Assembly: GCA_963633225.1 (NCBI GenBank)
Contig: CAVGXR010000051.1
Coordinates: 105,802 to 169,801, forward strand
DNA from: F23-B02 sp963633225
Lineage (GTDB): Bacteria > Bacillota > Clostridia > Oscillospirales > Oscillospiraceae
Length of the DNA: 64,000 nucleotides
Direction of reading: 5' to 3'
Shown in pieces: positions 1 to 8,479 of the stretch; position 1 is the stretch's first letter; each line of letters opens with the position of its first letter. The notes under the pieces are model-generated. The model saw only the letters and a program-made list of their open reading frames with translations. It was not told the origin of the DNA and did not search any database. The position numbers were made by a program, and so were the translations under genes.

Positions 1-542
1 TCGTCTCCCCTGCCGGCGGCAGCGTCAGCATGACCGGCTCCGACGGCCGGCAGTTTGACGTCACCGCCGATGCGCGAAATTGCTTTTCCTATGTCCCGCA
101 GGGCAATACGGTCATGTCCGGCACGATAGCGGAAAATATGCGCCTTGTAAACGAGAACGCAACGGATGCGGAGATCGAAGCCGCACTTCGCGCAGCCTGT
201 GCATGGGACTTTGTCTCAAAGCTGCCCGACGGCATAAACAGCATGGTCGGCGAGCGCGGCTGCGGTCTGTCAGAGGGACAGGCTCAGCGCATAGCCATTG
301 CGCGTGCGATACTGCGCAATGCGCCGATACTTCTGATGGACGAGGCCACCAGCGCCCTTGACGTTGCAACGGAGCGTCAGGTGCTGCGCAACATCGTCGA
401 GCTCTGCCCCAGCAAGACCTGCATAGTCACGACCCACAGGCCGAGCGTTCTGAGCCTTTGCAGGCGTGTGTACCGTATAGTCGATACGCATGTGACGGAG
501 GTCAGCGAGGAGGAAAGCGCGAAAATGGTCATGGATTTTTAA
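1..542 (+). CDS. ABC exporter ATPase domain, 3' end only
   Basis: The reading frame is open from base 3 to the TAA at 540-542, so this is the C-terminal half of a nucleotide-binding domain whose start lies outside the window. The Q-loop (YVPQG), the signature motif (LSEGQAQR, where LSGGQ is usual), Walker B with catalytic Glu (ILLMDEATSALD) and the H-loop (TTHR) follow in the order known for ABC exporters. Walker A is upstream of the window. The arrangement after the Q-loop (GTIAENM) is typical of the fused exporter/peptidase-exporter class rather than importers. It converges with the minus-strand surface-protein genes. Its cargo cannot be told; export of the peptide encoded at 17.3 kb is possible but unsupported by linkage. 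Confidence 0.9.
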   Translation, partial: VSPAGGSVSMTGSDGRQFDVTADARNCFSYVPQGNTVMSGTIAENMRLVNENATDAEIEAALRAACAWDFVSKLPDGINSMVGERGCGLSEGQAQRIAIARAILRNAPILLMDEATSALDVATERQVLRNIVELCPSKTCIVTTHRPSVLSLCRRVYRIVDTHVTEVSEEESAKMVMDF

Positions 543-564
543 ATACAATTAATACGGAACGTAA

Positions 565-598
565 AAACCGGCTCTCCGAGGATTCGGAGAGCCGGTTT
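565..598 (-). terminator. Intrinsic terminator after the first BspA-dockerin gene
   Basis: A 15-bp perfect stem (565-579 with 584-598, loop GGAT) is followed on the minus strand by a T-run. It can also stop the converging plus-strand ABC gene. The same hairpin recurs at 5364, 8436 and 14296. Confidence 0.9.
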
Positions 599-606
599 GG
601 TTTAGA

Positions 607-3600
607 TTAGGTGAATGAAGTTTCGCCGGCGATGATCTTTTTGAGCCGGATGAGGTCAAGGATATCGACCCTACCGTCGCCGTTGAGGTCTGCGCTGGCG
701 CTGAGCTCTGTTGAGCTGTCAGCGATGTACTTCTTGAGCCGGATAAGGTCGGTGACATCGACCTTGTCGTCGCCGGTGAGGTCGCCGGTGGGGGTGTCAG
801 CCTTATCGGCCTCTATCTTCGTCACGGCGAAGCCGTATTCGCACATAACCTCGTCGCTTGTGAGCTTTATCTTCACGGTGTCGCCTGTGACCTCGATGGT
901 CTTGCCGGCGAGCTCCGTGCCGGTATATTTGCCCAGCTCGTTGCCGTTATTATCATAAATATATATGTAGTCGCTGCCCTCTTCGACGCTCGTTTCCTCG
1001 CTGAAGGTGATGCTCAGCTTCTTTGCGCCCAGCTGCGTATAGACCCAGAGTTCGCTGCTGTTGGGATCATAATTATGCTTGCTCTGGAGCTCCTCAACGG
1101 TCTTGCAGACTGTCGCGTTAGTGAGAACCGTTATCCTGCAGGTCGCCTTGCAGCCGCTGCCGTCCTGCGCTGCGACGGTTATCGTCGCCGTGCCCTTCTT
1201 GAGCGCCGTCACGAGTCCCGCCTGATCAACGGTTGCAACGCTCTCATCGGAGCTGCTGAACACGATATCCTTATTTGCTGCATCCTCGGGGCTGATGTTC
1301 ACATCAAGCTGCACCGTATCGCCGCCGTCGAGGCTGATGCTCGACTTTGTGAAGCTGAGGCGGGTCACGGGCTGGAGCACTGTGACCGTGCAGCTTGCCT
1401 TGGTATTTCCTGCAATGAAGCTCACCGTCGCCGTGCCTACGCCGACCGCCTTGACCGTGCCGTCGTCGGCTATCGTCGCAACGGCGGAGTCGCTGGTTTT
1501 CCATTTTGTTGCATCCGTGAAGTCGTTCGGCTCTATCGTCACGAGCAGCTTTGCGCTCTGTCCCTTGTTGAGGGTGAGCTCCGTCCTGTTGAGCGTCACG
1601 CCGGTCGCGGGCTTGTCTATCGCAACGAAGGTCGCGCCGATATCACCTGCATAGGTCTCCGCCGTCGTTCCGCTCACGCCGTAGATGGTGAGGCGTGCAG
1701 GATAACTGAAAGCGCTTGTTGAAATACTTGTCGTGTTACTGGGAATGGTTATCTCTGTAAGCTTAACGCATTCATTGAATGCGTTATTGGCAATCGTTGT
1801 CACGCGATAAGGAACAATAACACTTTCAAGAACATCACAATGCTTGAACATGGAATCAGTCAAGGTTGTTATACCATTTCCGAGCTTTACGTCCGTCAGC
1901 GCGTCGCAGTCATAAAACAGCTTTGCTCCAATGCTCGTCACGCTGTTGGGAATGCTGACGCTCGTAAGTCCGTCGCAGTCGTAGAATGCACCGGCGCTAA
2001 TGTTTGTCACACTATCCGGAAGCTTGACTTCGTTGAGCGCATCACAGTTTTCAAATGCATAGTCTTTGATAGTGTTAAGTGACTTGCTCCATGTGATATC
2101 TTTAAGAGAGGTGCAGTTTTTGAATGCATGATCCTGTATCTCAGTCACTGTGTCAGGTAATACGATTTTCTCAAGGGATGTGCAGTTTTCAAATGTATAT
2201 GCCATTATTCTCACTCTGATATTGGGCAGCTTAGCTGTTGTCAGGCTCGTACAGTTAGCAAATACATAGGTACCCATGCTTGACACCGTATCAGGAATGC
2301 TTATTGCAGTCAGGCTTGTACAACTGTTGAACGCACTTGTATCTATTAGTTCCAAACCATTATTCAACTCGACAGTTTTTAGGTTGGCGCAGTCACGGAA
2401 AGCATTGTCACCAATTTTCGTGACTGTATCAGGAATAACAATGCTTTCAAGTCCGGGGCAATGTGCAAATAAGCCTCTGGATATCGTTGTTGCTCCTTCT
2501 TCAAAGCTTACATTCTTAAGTCCATCGCATCCGTAGAACGCTCCGTCTTGCCAACCATATACAAACTCTCCGATATAAGCATTATTTGAGTTTGTAAGAC
2601 TCTTGGGGATTTCTATTGATGTAAGAGCATCACAGTTGAAGAATGCATGAGCATCCATTCTCTCAAGTTTTTTGGACAGCTCAACATTTGAAAGTGAAGT
2701 GCACTGTCCAAATGCGCCTGAATATATGACAGTAACTGAATCAGGTATCTTTATAGTTTCAAGTGAACTACAGTATGAAAAAGCCATACTTCCTATTTCA
2801 GTTAAGCTCTCAGACAGTTTTATATTTTTTAGGTTGGCGCAGTCACGGAAAGCATTGTCACCAATTTTCGTGACTGTATCAGGAATAACAATGCTTTCAA
2901 GTCCGGGGCAATGTGCAAATAAGCCTCTGGATATCGTTGTTGCTCCTTCTTCAAAGCTTACATTCTTAAGTCCATCGCATCCGTAGAACGCTCCGTCTTG
3001 CCAACCATATACAAACTCTCCGATATAAGCATTATTTGAGTTTGTAAGACTCTTGGGGATTTCTATTGATGTCAGTCTGTCGCAATCGAAAAATGCATGT
3101 GCATTCATTTGTTCGAGGCTTTTCGAGAGCTTGACATTTGACAGGTTACTGCACTTACCAAATGCGCCGCCTTCAATCAACGTTACCGTATCGGGCAAAT
3201 CCAATGTTGTAAGCGATATGCATTTTGCAAAAGCTCTTTCTTTAATAGTTGTAAGTCCGTCTTGGATAATCAGAGAAGAAAGATTGGAACAAGAATAAAA
3301 TGCACAGCTGCCTATTGTGACGATAGACGAAGGGATAACAACACTTACAAGCTCCGTTCTCCCATTAAACGCATTATTGCCAATAGCCGTGACCGTGTAG
3401 CCGTCTATGGTCTTGGGCACAAAGAGTGCGGAGACATTGCCGTAATATTTTGTTATAGTCGCATTGCCATCATCGTCGGTGGTATATTCAAATATAGTGT
3501 AGGGCTCTCCGGCGGCGTTCAGACCCTTGCTGCTGCCGTTTGAGCCGCCGAAATTATAATATCTGGAATCTGCACCTGTCGTATAGCCGTTTTTGCCGTA

Positions 3601-5241
3601 GCCCATGTTGTAGCACTCGCTGCCCACGGTGCACACACCGTTCGTGCTCACACCGTTTTCAAAGTGGTTATGCACCTTCACGGGGCTGTTGTACATATTC
3701 CAGATATCATATGTATCCGACCACGTTTTTATACTTTTGAGTTCTGCCTTGTATCCCGCCGCTGCATATACAAACGCTGAGGTATCAATGCAATATTTCA
3801 CGGTATCGCTGTCCACCGAGGAATAGTACATGTTCATCCTTGATCCGGCTTCAGCGTAAACGTAACCTTTCAAATACGGAATATCAGCAAGTCCGGCCTT
3901 AGCCTCGATGCCGCATTTTATATTTACCTGAGCCTGAAGAGAAAAGCTGCCCGCGCTGAAGTTCTTTATCATGCTGAAGCCGCCAGCAGACGAGTATTCA
4001 AAACCGGCTGCAAAGTTTGCTTTATAGCTAAGGCTCACTTCACCTCCCACACTGATTTTCGCCGTAACCGATATTTGTCCGACTCCTGCAACGGAAATAT
4101 AGGCCAAAGGGACAGAGCTGGGCAAACCGGCTGACTCTACCGCGTCAAAGCTGGCGGAGCATCCAACAGTGGCTACACCGTTCAGCTTGACCATGGCGTA
4201 GGGATTTGCACACCATTTGCCGAGCGTAACCTTGTAGTCAAGACTCATTTTTGAAAGGCTGCCGTATACGCTGACCTTAACGCCGCTGCTGCCGTATATG
4301 GTTCTGTCCAGCTTCACATCTTTTATTTTTACACTGTTTGCCTTTAGCAGAGCTTTTGCGCGGACAGCGCTTTTCGTCTCCACGCCGTTGCTGAAAAGAT
4401 ATGTAACGGTCGTTCCGTCCGCAGCCTCAACATCGGTCAGGTCTGCGTCAACGCTGCCCTGCGTGTCCATGGACATGATGTAATCGTCCGCATCCAGCTT
4501 CGTGACCGTCAGGGTCTGGACACCGTCGGCCTCAGCTGCGGCAGTCACGGAATAGATCGTCGGGAACACGCCGTGCACAGCGATTATGTCCTTTGCACCG
4601 AGCGTTTCGTCATAGCCCGTGACGGTGAGGCTGCTGCCATCCTCGCTGACGGCAACATCCGCGCTTTCGGGTATCTCCTTCACGCCGTCGGCAAAGGTAT
4701 ATGTGCTCTCCGCGCCGGTGTCTACGTTTCGTTCGGCCAGAACCGCCGCGGCATCGGCGAGCATGGCGGTCATCTCGCCGCTCGTCACGGCCTGCTCCGG
4801 CATGAACTTGCCGTCAGCAAGCGCAAACCACTTGCGGTTGACCGCGATCTGCGCGTCGTCGGCGTAGCTCATCGACTCCGCGTCCGAAAAGCTGTACGTC
4901 GTGCCCTCGTCGAGCTCGTAGCCCAAGCAGAAGTTCAGCGTGTGCGCCGCAAACTCTCGCGTCGCAGGCTCGTTCGGGTTCAGCGCCGTGCCCGGCTCCT
5001 GATCGATCAGGCCGAACTCCGTCGCCACCATCACGTCCCGATAGTAGCTGTCGCTTGAGCTTATGTCGCTGTAATAGTTGTCCGGGTAGTTGTCCTCTTC
5101 GACAGTCATGTCGAAGGTCTCAGTCAGCTTTTGCAGCCACTGAATGCGTGTTACCTCGCTCTCCGCCGCGAAGCTCTGCAGCGGGATGAGCGTCGCCAGC
5201 AGTATCACTGCCAGCACCATGCTTAGTATTCGTTTCTTCAT
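607..5241 (-). CDS. Large secreted BspA-like leucine-rich-repeat protein with SLH-like, Big_2, CUB-like and dockerin domains
   Basis: 1544 residues; ATG at 5241 behind GGAGG. In order: signal peptide (1-25); SLH-like region (about 30-170, with alternating aromatic and 'FSDAES' type motifs); a beta-rich region (about 200-570); a BspA-type LRR array (about 580-1205, units ending in IPDTVTKIGDNAF-like text); two bacterial Ig-like Big_2 domains (about 1210-1371); a CUB-like beta domain (about 1372-1484); and a type I dockerin (last 60 residues) with two DxTGDxxxDxxD / DxNGDGxxDxxD calcium loops. It is predicted to be extracellular and to attach through the dockerin to a cohesin scaffold and/or through SLH to wall polymers. 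The LRR part contains an exact internal DNA duplication (2376-2622 and 2826-3072). Function as adhesin or substrate binder is inference. Confidence 0.9.
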   Translation of the reverse strand: MKKRILSMVLAVILLATLIPLQSFAAESEVTRIQWLQKLTETFDMTVEEDNYPDNYYSDISSSDSYYRDVMVATEFGLIDQEPGTALNPNEPATREFAAHTLNFCLGYELDEGTTYSFSDAESMSYADDAQIAVNRKWFALADGKFMPEQAVTSGEMTAMLADAAAVLAERNVDTGAESTYTFADGVKEIPESADVAVSEDGSSLTVTGYDETLGAKDIIAVHGVFPTIYSVTAAAEADGVQTLTVTKLDADDYIMSMDTQGSVDADLTDVEAADGTTVTYLFSNGVETKSAVRAKALLKANSVKIKDVKLDRTIYGSSGVKVSVYGSLSKMSLDYKVTLGKWCANPYAMVKLNGVATVGCSASFDAVESAGLPSSVPLAYISVAGVGQISVTAKISVGGEVSLSYKANFAAGFEYSSAGGFSMIKNFSAGSFSLQAQVNIKCGIEAKAGLADIPYLKGYVYAEAGSRMNMYYSSVDSDTVKYCIDTSAFVYAAAGYKAELKSIKTWSDTYDIWNMYNSPVKVHNHFENGVSTNGVCTVGSECYNMGYGKNGYTTGADSRYYNFGGSNGSSKGLNAAGEPYTIFEYTTDDDGNATITKYYGNVSALFVPKTIDGYTVTAIGNNAFNGRTELVSVVIPSSIVTIGSCAFYSCSNLSSLIIQDGLTTIKERAFAKCISLTTLDLPDTVTLIEGGAFGKCSNLSNVKLSKSLEQMNAHAFFDCDRLTSIEIPKSLTNSNNAYIGEFVYGWQDGAFYGCDGLKNVSFEEGATTISRGLFAHCPGLESIVIPDTVTKIGDNAFRDCANLKNIKLSESLTEIGSMAFSYCSSLETIKIPDSVTVIYSGAFGQCTSLSNVELSKKLERMDAHAFFNCDALTSIEIPKSLTNSNNAYIGEFVYGWQDGAFYGCDGLKNVSFEEGATTISRGLFAHCPGLESIVIPDTVTKIGDNAFRDCANLKTVELNNGLELIDTSAFNSCTSLTAISIPDTVSSMGTYVFANCTSLTTAKLPNIRVRIMAYTFENCTSLEKIVLPDTVTEIQDHAFKNCTSLKDITWSKSLNTIKDYAFENCDALNEVKLPDSVTNISAGAFYDCDGLTSVSIPNSVTSIGAKLFYDCDALTDVKLGNGITTLTDSMFKHCDVLESVIVPYRVTTIANNAFNECVKLTEITIPSNTTSISTSAFSYPARLTIYGVSGTTAETYAGDIGATFVAIDKPATGVTLNRTELTLNKGQSAKLLVTIEPNDFTDATKWKTSDSAVATIADDGTVKAVGVGTATVSFIAGNTKASCTVTVLQPVTRLSFTKSSISLDGGDTVQLDVNISPEDAANKDIVFSSSDESVATVDQAGLVTALKKGTATITVAAQDGSGCKATCRITVLTNATVCKTVEELQSKHNYDPNSSELWVYTQLGAKKLSITFSEETSVEEGSDYIYIYDNNGNELGKYTGTELAGKTIEVTGDTVKIKLTSDEVMCEYGFAVTKIEADKADTPTGDLTGDDKVDVTDLIRLKKYIADSSTELSASADLNGDGRVDILDLIRLKKIIAGETSFT
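2376..2622. repeat. Exact 247-bp direct repeat, copy 1
   Basis: Bases 2376-2622 match 2826-3072 without a visible difference, at an offset of 450 bp (150 codons). Units outside this block are clearly diverged, so this is a recent in-frame duplication or gene conversion inside the LRR array. Confidence 0.9.
2826..3072. repeat. Exact 247-bp direct repeat, copy 2
   Basis: Partner of 2376-2622. It encodes the same stretch ending in the unit with RDCANLK. Confidence 0.9.
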
Positions 5242-5301
5242 CTTTTCCTCCCTGTTTGTGTTTTTTGTGTCATTTTCATCGCATTGTATATGATATTTAC
5301 C

Positions 5302-5330
5302 ATATTATCATAATATTATTTGCGATGCAA
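5302..5330 (-). promoter_or_regulatory. Putative promoter for the gene at 607-5241
   Basis: Minus-strand TTGCAT (5325-5330), 17-bp spacer, TAATAT (5302-5307). The -10 is a partial match. It lies just downstream of the preceding gene's terminator. Confidence 0.45.
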
Positions 5331-5363
5331 GCGCTGTTTGTACATTTTAAGCAGGGACGTAAA

Positions 5364-5397
5364 AAACCGGCTCTCCGAGGATTCGGAGAGCCGGTTT
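5364..5397 (-). terminator. Intrinsic terminator after the second BspA-dockerin gene
   Basis: Same 15-bp stem and GGAT loop as at 565, followed on the minus strand by six T. Confidence 0.9.
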
Positions 5398-5405
5398 GGT
5401 TTAAA

Positions 5406-8324
5406 TTAGCTGAATGAAGTTTCGCCGGCGATGATCTTTTTGAGGCGGATGAGGTCGAGGATATCGACAATCCCGTCGCCGTTGAGGTCGGCATCTCCTG
5501 CGAGCGCCGTCGTGTTGTCGGCAATGTATTTCTTGAGTCGGATGAGGTCCGTGACATCGACATCTCCGTCGCCGGTCAGGTCGCCCGGAACGACTGCCTC
5601 GCCTTCTACATAGCCGCAGACGCTGCACTTTCCGTCAACAAGCTTGTGGCCGGTGGCGCTGACATAATTTTTTGTATACTTCTCGCCGCAGGAGCAGGTG
5701 TAGGTCGTGTAGCCCTCAGTGGTACAGGTCGGTGCGGTCACCTCTTCGGTGAAGCTGTGGATGTGTGCCTCGCGCTCACCGCAGCGGGTACAAACACCGT
5801 TTTTATAGTTGTGGCCGAGGGCATCGGTGTAATTCTCGACCTTGGTCTCGCCGCACTTGCAGGTGTAGGTAGTAAAGCCCTGCTGAGTACAATTAGGCGC
5901 GGTGACAACTCCGCTGCCGAAGGTGTGAACATGCTCCTGCGGATGCAGCGCCGCATTGGCGAGCGGCTCGTTGTACGGTGCAATGCTTATCTCACTCCAC
6001 GCAAGCTCATCGCCCTCGTAGTACACATCCGCGAGGCTGCTGCAATAGCGGAATGCGGCGTTGCCGACGGTTTTGAGGCTCAGCGGCAGGTTCACGCTCT
6101 TGAGCGCCGTGCAGCCGGAGAATGCGGAGTTGCCTATCTCGCTGACATTTCCCGGGATGGTCAGCGTTTCAAGGCTCGTGCAGCCTTGGAAGGCGAACTC
6201 TCCGATACTACTCACTCGGTCTGGAATTGTAATGTTAGTTAGACCAGTGCAGCCCTGAAAGATATAGTTATCAATCGCTCTCAAGTTGTCTGGGATTGTG
6301 ATACTCATAAGTCCCGTACATCCAGAGAATGCATACCAGCCAATGCTCGTCACGCTGTCGGGGATCGTGATGCTCGTTAGTCCCGTGCAGCCGGAGAATG
6401 CATACCAACCAATGCTTGTCACGCTGTTCGGGATCGTGATGCTCGTAAGTCCCGTGCAGTCGCGGAATGCAGAGCTGCCGATGCTCGTCACGCTGTCGGG
6501 TATCTCGATGCTCGTAAGTCCCGTGCAGCCGGAGAATGCAGAGTATTCGATGCTCGTCACGCTGTCGGGAACTGTGATGCTCGTAAGGCCAGTGCAGCCG
6601 GAGAATGCAGAGCTGCCGATGCTCGTCACGCTGTTCGGGATCTCGATGCTCGTAAGTCCCGTGCAGCCGGAGAATGCACTCCAGCCAATGCTCGTCACTC
6701 TGTTGGGGATCGTTATGCTCATAAGACCCGTGCAGCCTTCAAATGCATACCAGCCAATGCTCGTCACGCTGTCGGGGATCGCGATGCTCGTAAGTCCCGT
6801 GCAGCCTTCAAATGCATACCAGCCAATGCTTGTCACGCTGTCGGGGATCGTGATGCTCGTAAGTCCAGTGCAGCCGTAGAATGCATAGTATCCGATGCTC
6901 GTTACACTGTCGGGGATCGTGATGCTGGTAAGTCCCGTGCAGCCGGAGAATGCACTCTGACCGATACTCGTCACGCTGTTCGGGATCGTGACGCTCGTAA
7001 GTCCAGTGCAGCCGTAGAATACAGAGTTTCCGATGCTCGTCACGCTGTTCGGGATCGTGATGCTCGTTAGTCCCGTGCAGCCGCCGAATGCACCGCCGCC
7101 GATGCTCGTCACGCTGTTCGGTATATCAATGCTCGTAAGGCTCGTACAGCGGCAGAATGCACCGCCGCCGATGCTCGTCACGCTGTCGGGGATCGTGATG
7201 CTCGTAAGTCCAGTGCAGCCGTAGAATGCAGAGTCTCCGATGCTCGTTACACTGTTGGGGATCGTAACGCTGGTTAAAGCTGCACCATTATTCCATGGAT
7301 AATAAAATGCACAGTTACCAATCGAAGTTACTCCGTCAATTATAATAACGCTTTTAATTTGGCTTCCAAGGTAATCACACCACGGTGCGCGCCCGTCGCT
7401 GTAGCCCGTCCACGAGGCCATTGCGCCGGTGCCGCTGATCTCGAGAACGCCGTCCTTGTAGAGCGTCCATGTAAGATTGCTGCCGTCGCCCTCTGCGCCG
7501 CATGTGCCGCTGGCGGCAACGCTGTCGGTATCAACAGCGCCGCAGCGACTGCAATAGTGGTTTACATAATCATGGCCGAGCGCAGCGGTCTCATCCTTCG
7601 TATAGCTGTCGCCGCAGATCGAGCAGGTGCAGGTCGTGCAGCCGCCCTCGGTGCAGCTCGGCTCGGTCACTACCGAAGCATAATCGTGAGTGTGCGCACC
7701 GTAAGTGACGCTCACGGAAGCGCCAAGGCCGATCTCAGCAGAGCCGGTCAGCTCTTTCCACTGATCCTCGCTGCCCTTGAAGTGAACTTGCTCAAGGCCG
7801 CTGCAATCTGCGAATGCCTCTGTGCCGATTCTCGTCACGCCGCTCGGGATCGTGATGCTTGTAAGCGACGTGCAGCCATAGAATGCACTATCTCCGATGC
7901 TCGTAAGACTGTCCGGCAGCTGAAGCGCCGGCATAGCTGCGCAGCCATTGAACGCCGACTCGCCTATGCTCGTAAGGGTACTCGGAAGCGTGACGCTCGT
8001 AAGCGTCGTGCAGCCGCCGAAGGCGCAGGCAGCTATGCTGCTCACCCCCTCGGGAATCGTGACGCTCGTCAGCGACGTGCAGCCCATAAATGCGCTGTCA
8101 CCGATGCCGGTTACGTCAGTCTCCTCAATCTGCGACGGTATGACCGCCGCCGTGACCGTCTCATCGCAGCCTGTTATCTCGCCCGCTGCCTTGTTGAAGT
8201 AGATGCTGCCGCCGGTGACTTCGCAGGCAACATCCGTGTCGCTTTTTTCTGCCAGCGCCGTCATTGGCATCAACGTCATCACCATCAGCAGCGCAAGCAG
8301 CAGACTCAGTATTCGTTTCTTCAT
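5406..8324 (-). CDS. Secreted BspA-like leucine-rich-repeat protein with dockerin
   Basis: 972 residues from the second of two adjacent ATGs (8324), which sits 5 nt from AAGGAGG; the longer reading with 31 more residues lacks a ribosome site. Signal peptide 1-25; short LRR block (about 30-195); a Cys-rich spacer with CxxC pairs (about 210-270); a long LRR block (about 310-800) in which about 17 units of 23 residues are almost the same (SVTSIGxxAFxGCTGLTSIxIP); two further CxxC-containing repeats (about 820-910); and a C-terminal dockerin with two calcium-loop motifs. Predicted extracellular and cohesin-binding. The near-identity of the units at DNA level suggests copy-number change by recombination. 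Ligand unknown. Confidence 0.9.
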   Translation of the reverse strand: MKKRILSLLLALLMVMTLMPMTALAEKSDTDVACEVTGGSIYFNKAAGEITGCDETVTAAVIPSQIEETDVTGIGDSAFMGCTSLTSVTIPEGVSSIAACAFGGCTTLTSVTLPSTLTSIGESAFNGCAAMPALQLPDSLTSIGDSAFYGCTSLTSITIPSGVTRIGTEAFADCSGLEQVHFKGSEDQWKELTGSAEIGLGASVSVTYGAHTHDYASVVTEPSCTEGGCTTCTCSICGDSYTKDETAALGHDYVNHYCSRCGAVDTDSVAASGTCGAEGDGSNLTWTLYKDGVLEISGTGAMASWTGYSDGRAPWCDYLGSQIKSVIIIDGVTSIGNCAFYYPWNNGAALTSVTIPNSVTSIGDSAFYGCTGLTSITIPDSVTSIGGGAFCRCTSLTSIDIPNSVTSIGGGAFGGCTGLTSITIPNSVTSIGNSVFYGCTGLTSVTIPNSVTSIGQSAFSGCTGLTSITIPDSVTSIGYYAFYGCTGLTSITIPDSVTSIGWYAFEGCTGLTSIAIPDSVTSIGWYAFEGCTGLMSITIPNRVTSIGWSAFSGCTGLTSIEIPNSVTSIGSSAFSGCTGLTSITVPDSVTSIEYSAFSGCTGLTSIEIPDSVTSIGSSAFRDCTGLTSITIPNSVTSIGWYAFSGCTGLTSITIPDSVTSIGWYAFSGCTGLMSITIPDNLRAIDNYIFQGCTGLTNITIPDRVSSIGEFAFQGCTSLETLTIPGNVSEIGNSAFSGCTALKSVNLPLSLKTVGNAAFRYCSSLADVYYEGDELAWSEISIAPYNEPLANAALHPQEHVHTFGSGVVTAPNCTQQGFTTYTCKCGETKVENYTDALGHNYKNGVCTRCGEREAHIHSFTEEVTAPTCTTEGYTTYTCSCGEKYTKNYVSATGHKLVDGKCSVCGYVEGEAVVPGDLTGDGDVDVTDLIRLKKYIADNTTALAGDADLNGDGIVDILDLIRLKKIIAGETSFS
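6280..7260 (-). repeat. 69-bp tandem repeat array within the LRR gene
   Basis: A 69-bp unit (23 codons) recurs with few changes; each unit carries ATGCTCGTCACGCTG followed by GGGATCGTGATGCTCGTAAG-like text on the plus strand. This is coding LRR DNA, not a CRISPR array. Confidence 0.9.
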
Positions 8325-8327
8325 CAT

Positions 8328-8479
8328 TTCCTCCTTATTTTTGTATTTTATCGTATTATATCTGATATTTACAATATTATCATAGTATTGTTTGCGACGC
8401 AAGTGCTGTTTGTACATTTTAAGCAGGGACGTAAAAAACCGGCTCTCCGAGGATTCGGAGAGCCGATTTGGTTTAGATT
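8328..8479. repeat. Diverged copy of the intergenic cassette
   Basis: Shares the GCTGTTTGTACATTTTAAGC stretch, the terminator and the AT-rich promoter region with 5239-5400 and 14171-14332, but the start-proximal part differs at many bases. Confidence 0.8.
8436..8469 (-). terminator. Intrinsic terminator after the third BspA-dockerin gene
   Basis: Same hairpin as at 5364 with one changed base in the stem (GCCGATTT for GCCGGTTT), then a minus-strand T-run. Confidence 0.85.

Larger units (their letters stand above)
5239..5400. repeat. 162-bp intergenic cassette, copy 1 (identical to 14171-14332)
   Basis: From the start codon of one gene through its Shine-Dalgarno, promoter region and the terminator of the upstream gene, this block is identical to 14171-14332. 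A diverged version lies at 8328-8479. Each cassette joins two minus-strand genes of the family. Confidence 0.9.

Noticed and set aside
1075..1722. Long plus-strand open frame opposite the first LRR gene
   Set aside because: It is antisense to a gene with clear domains, has no ribosome site, and owes its length to codon bias of the repeats. The same applies to 5646-6242 and 7359-8483.
6280..7260. Regular repeats resembling a CRISPR array
   Set aside because: The 69-bp period is 23 codons of LRR protein, with no unique spacers and no cas genes.
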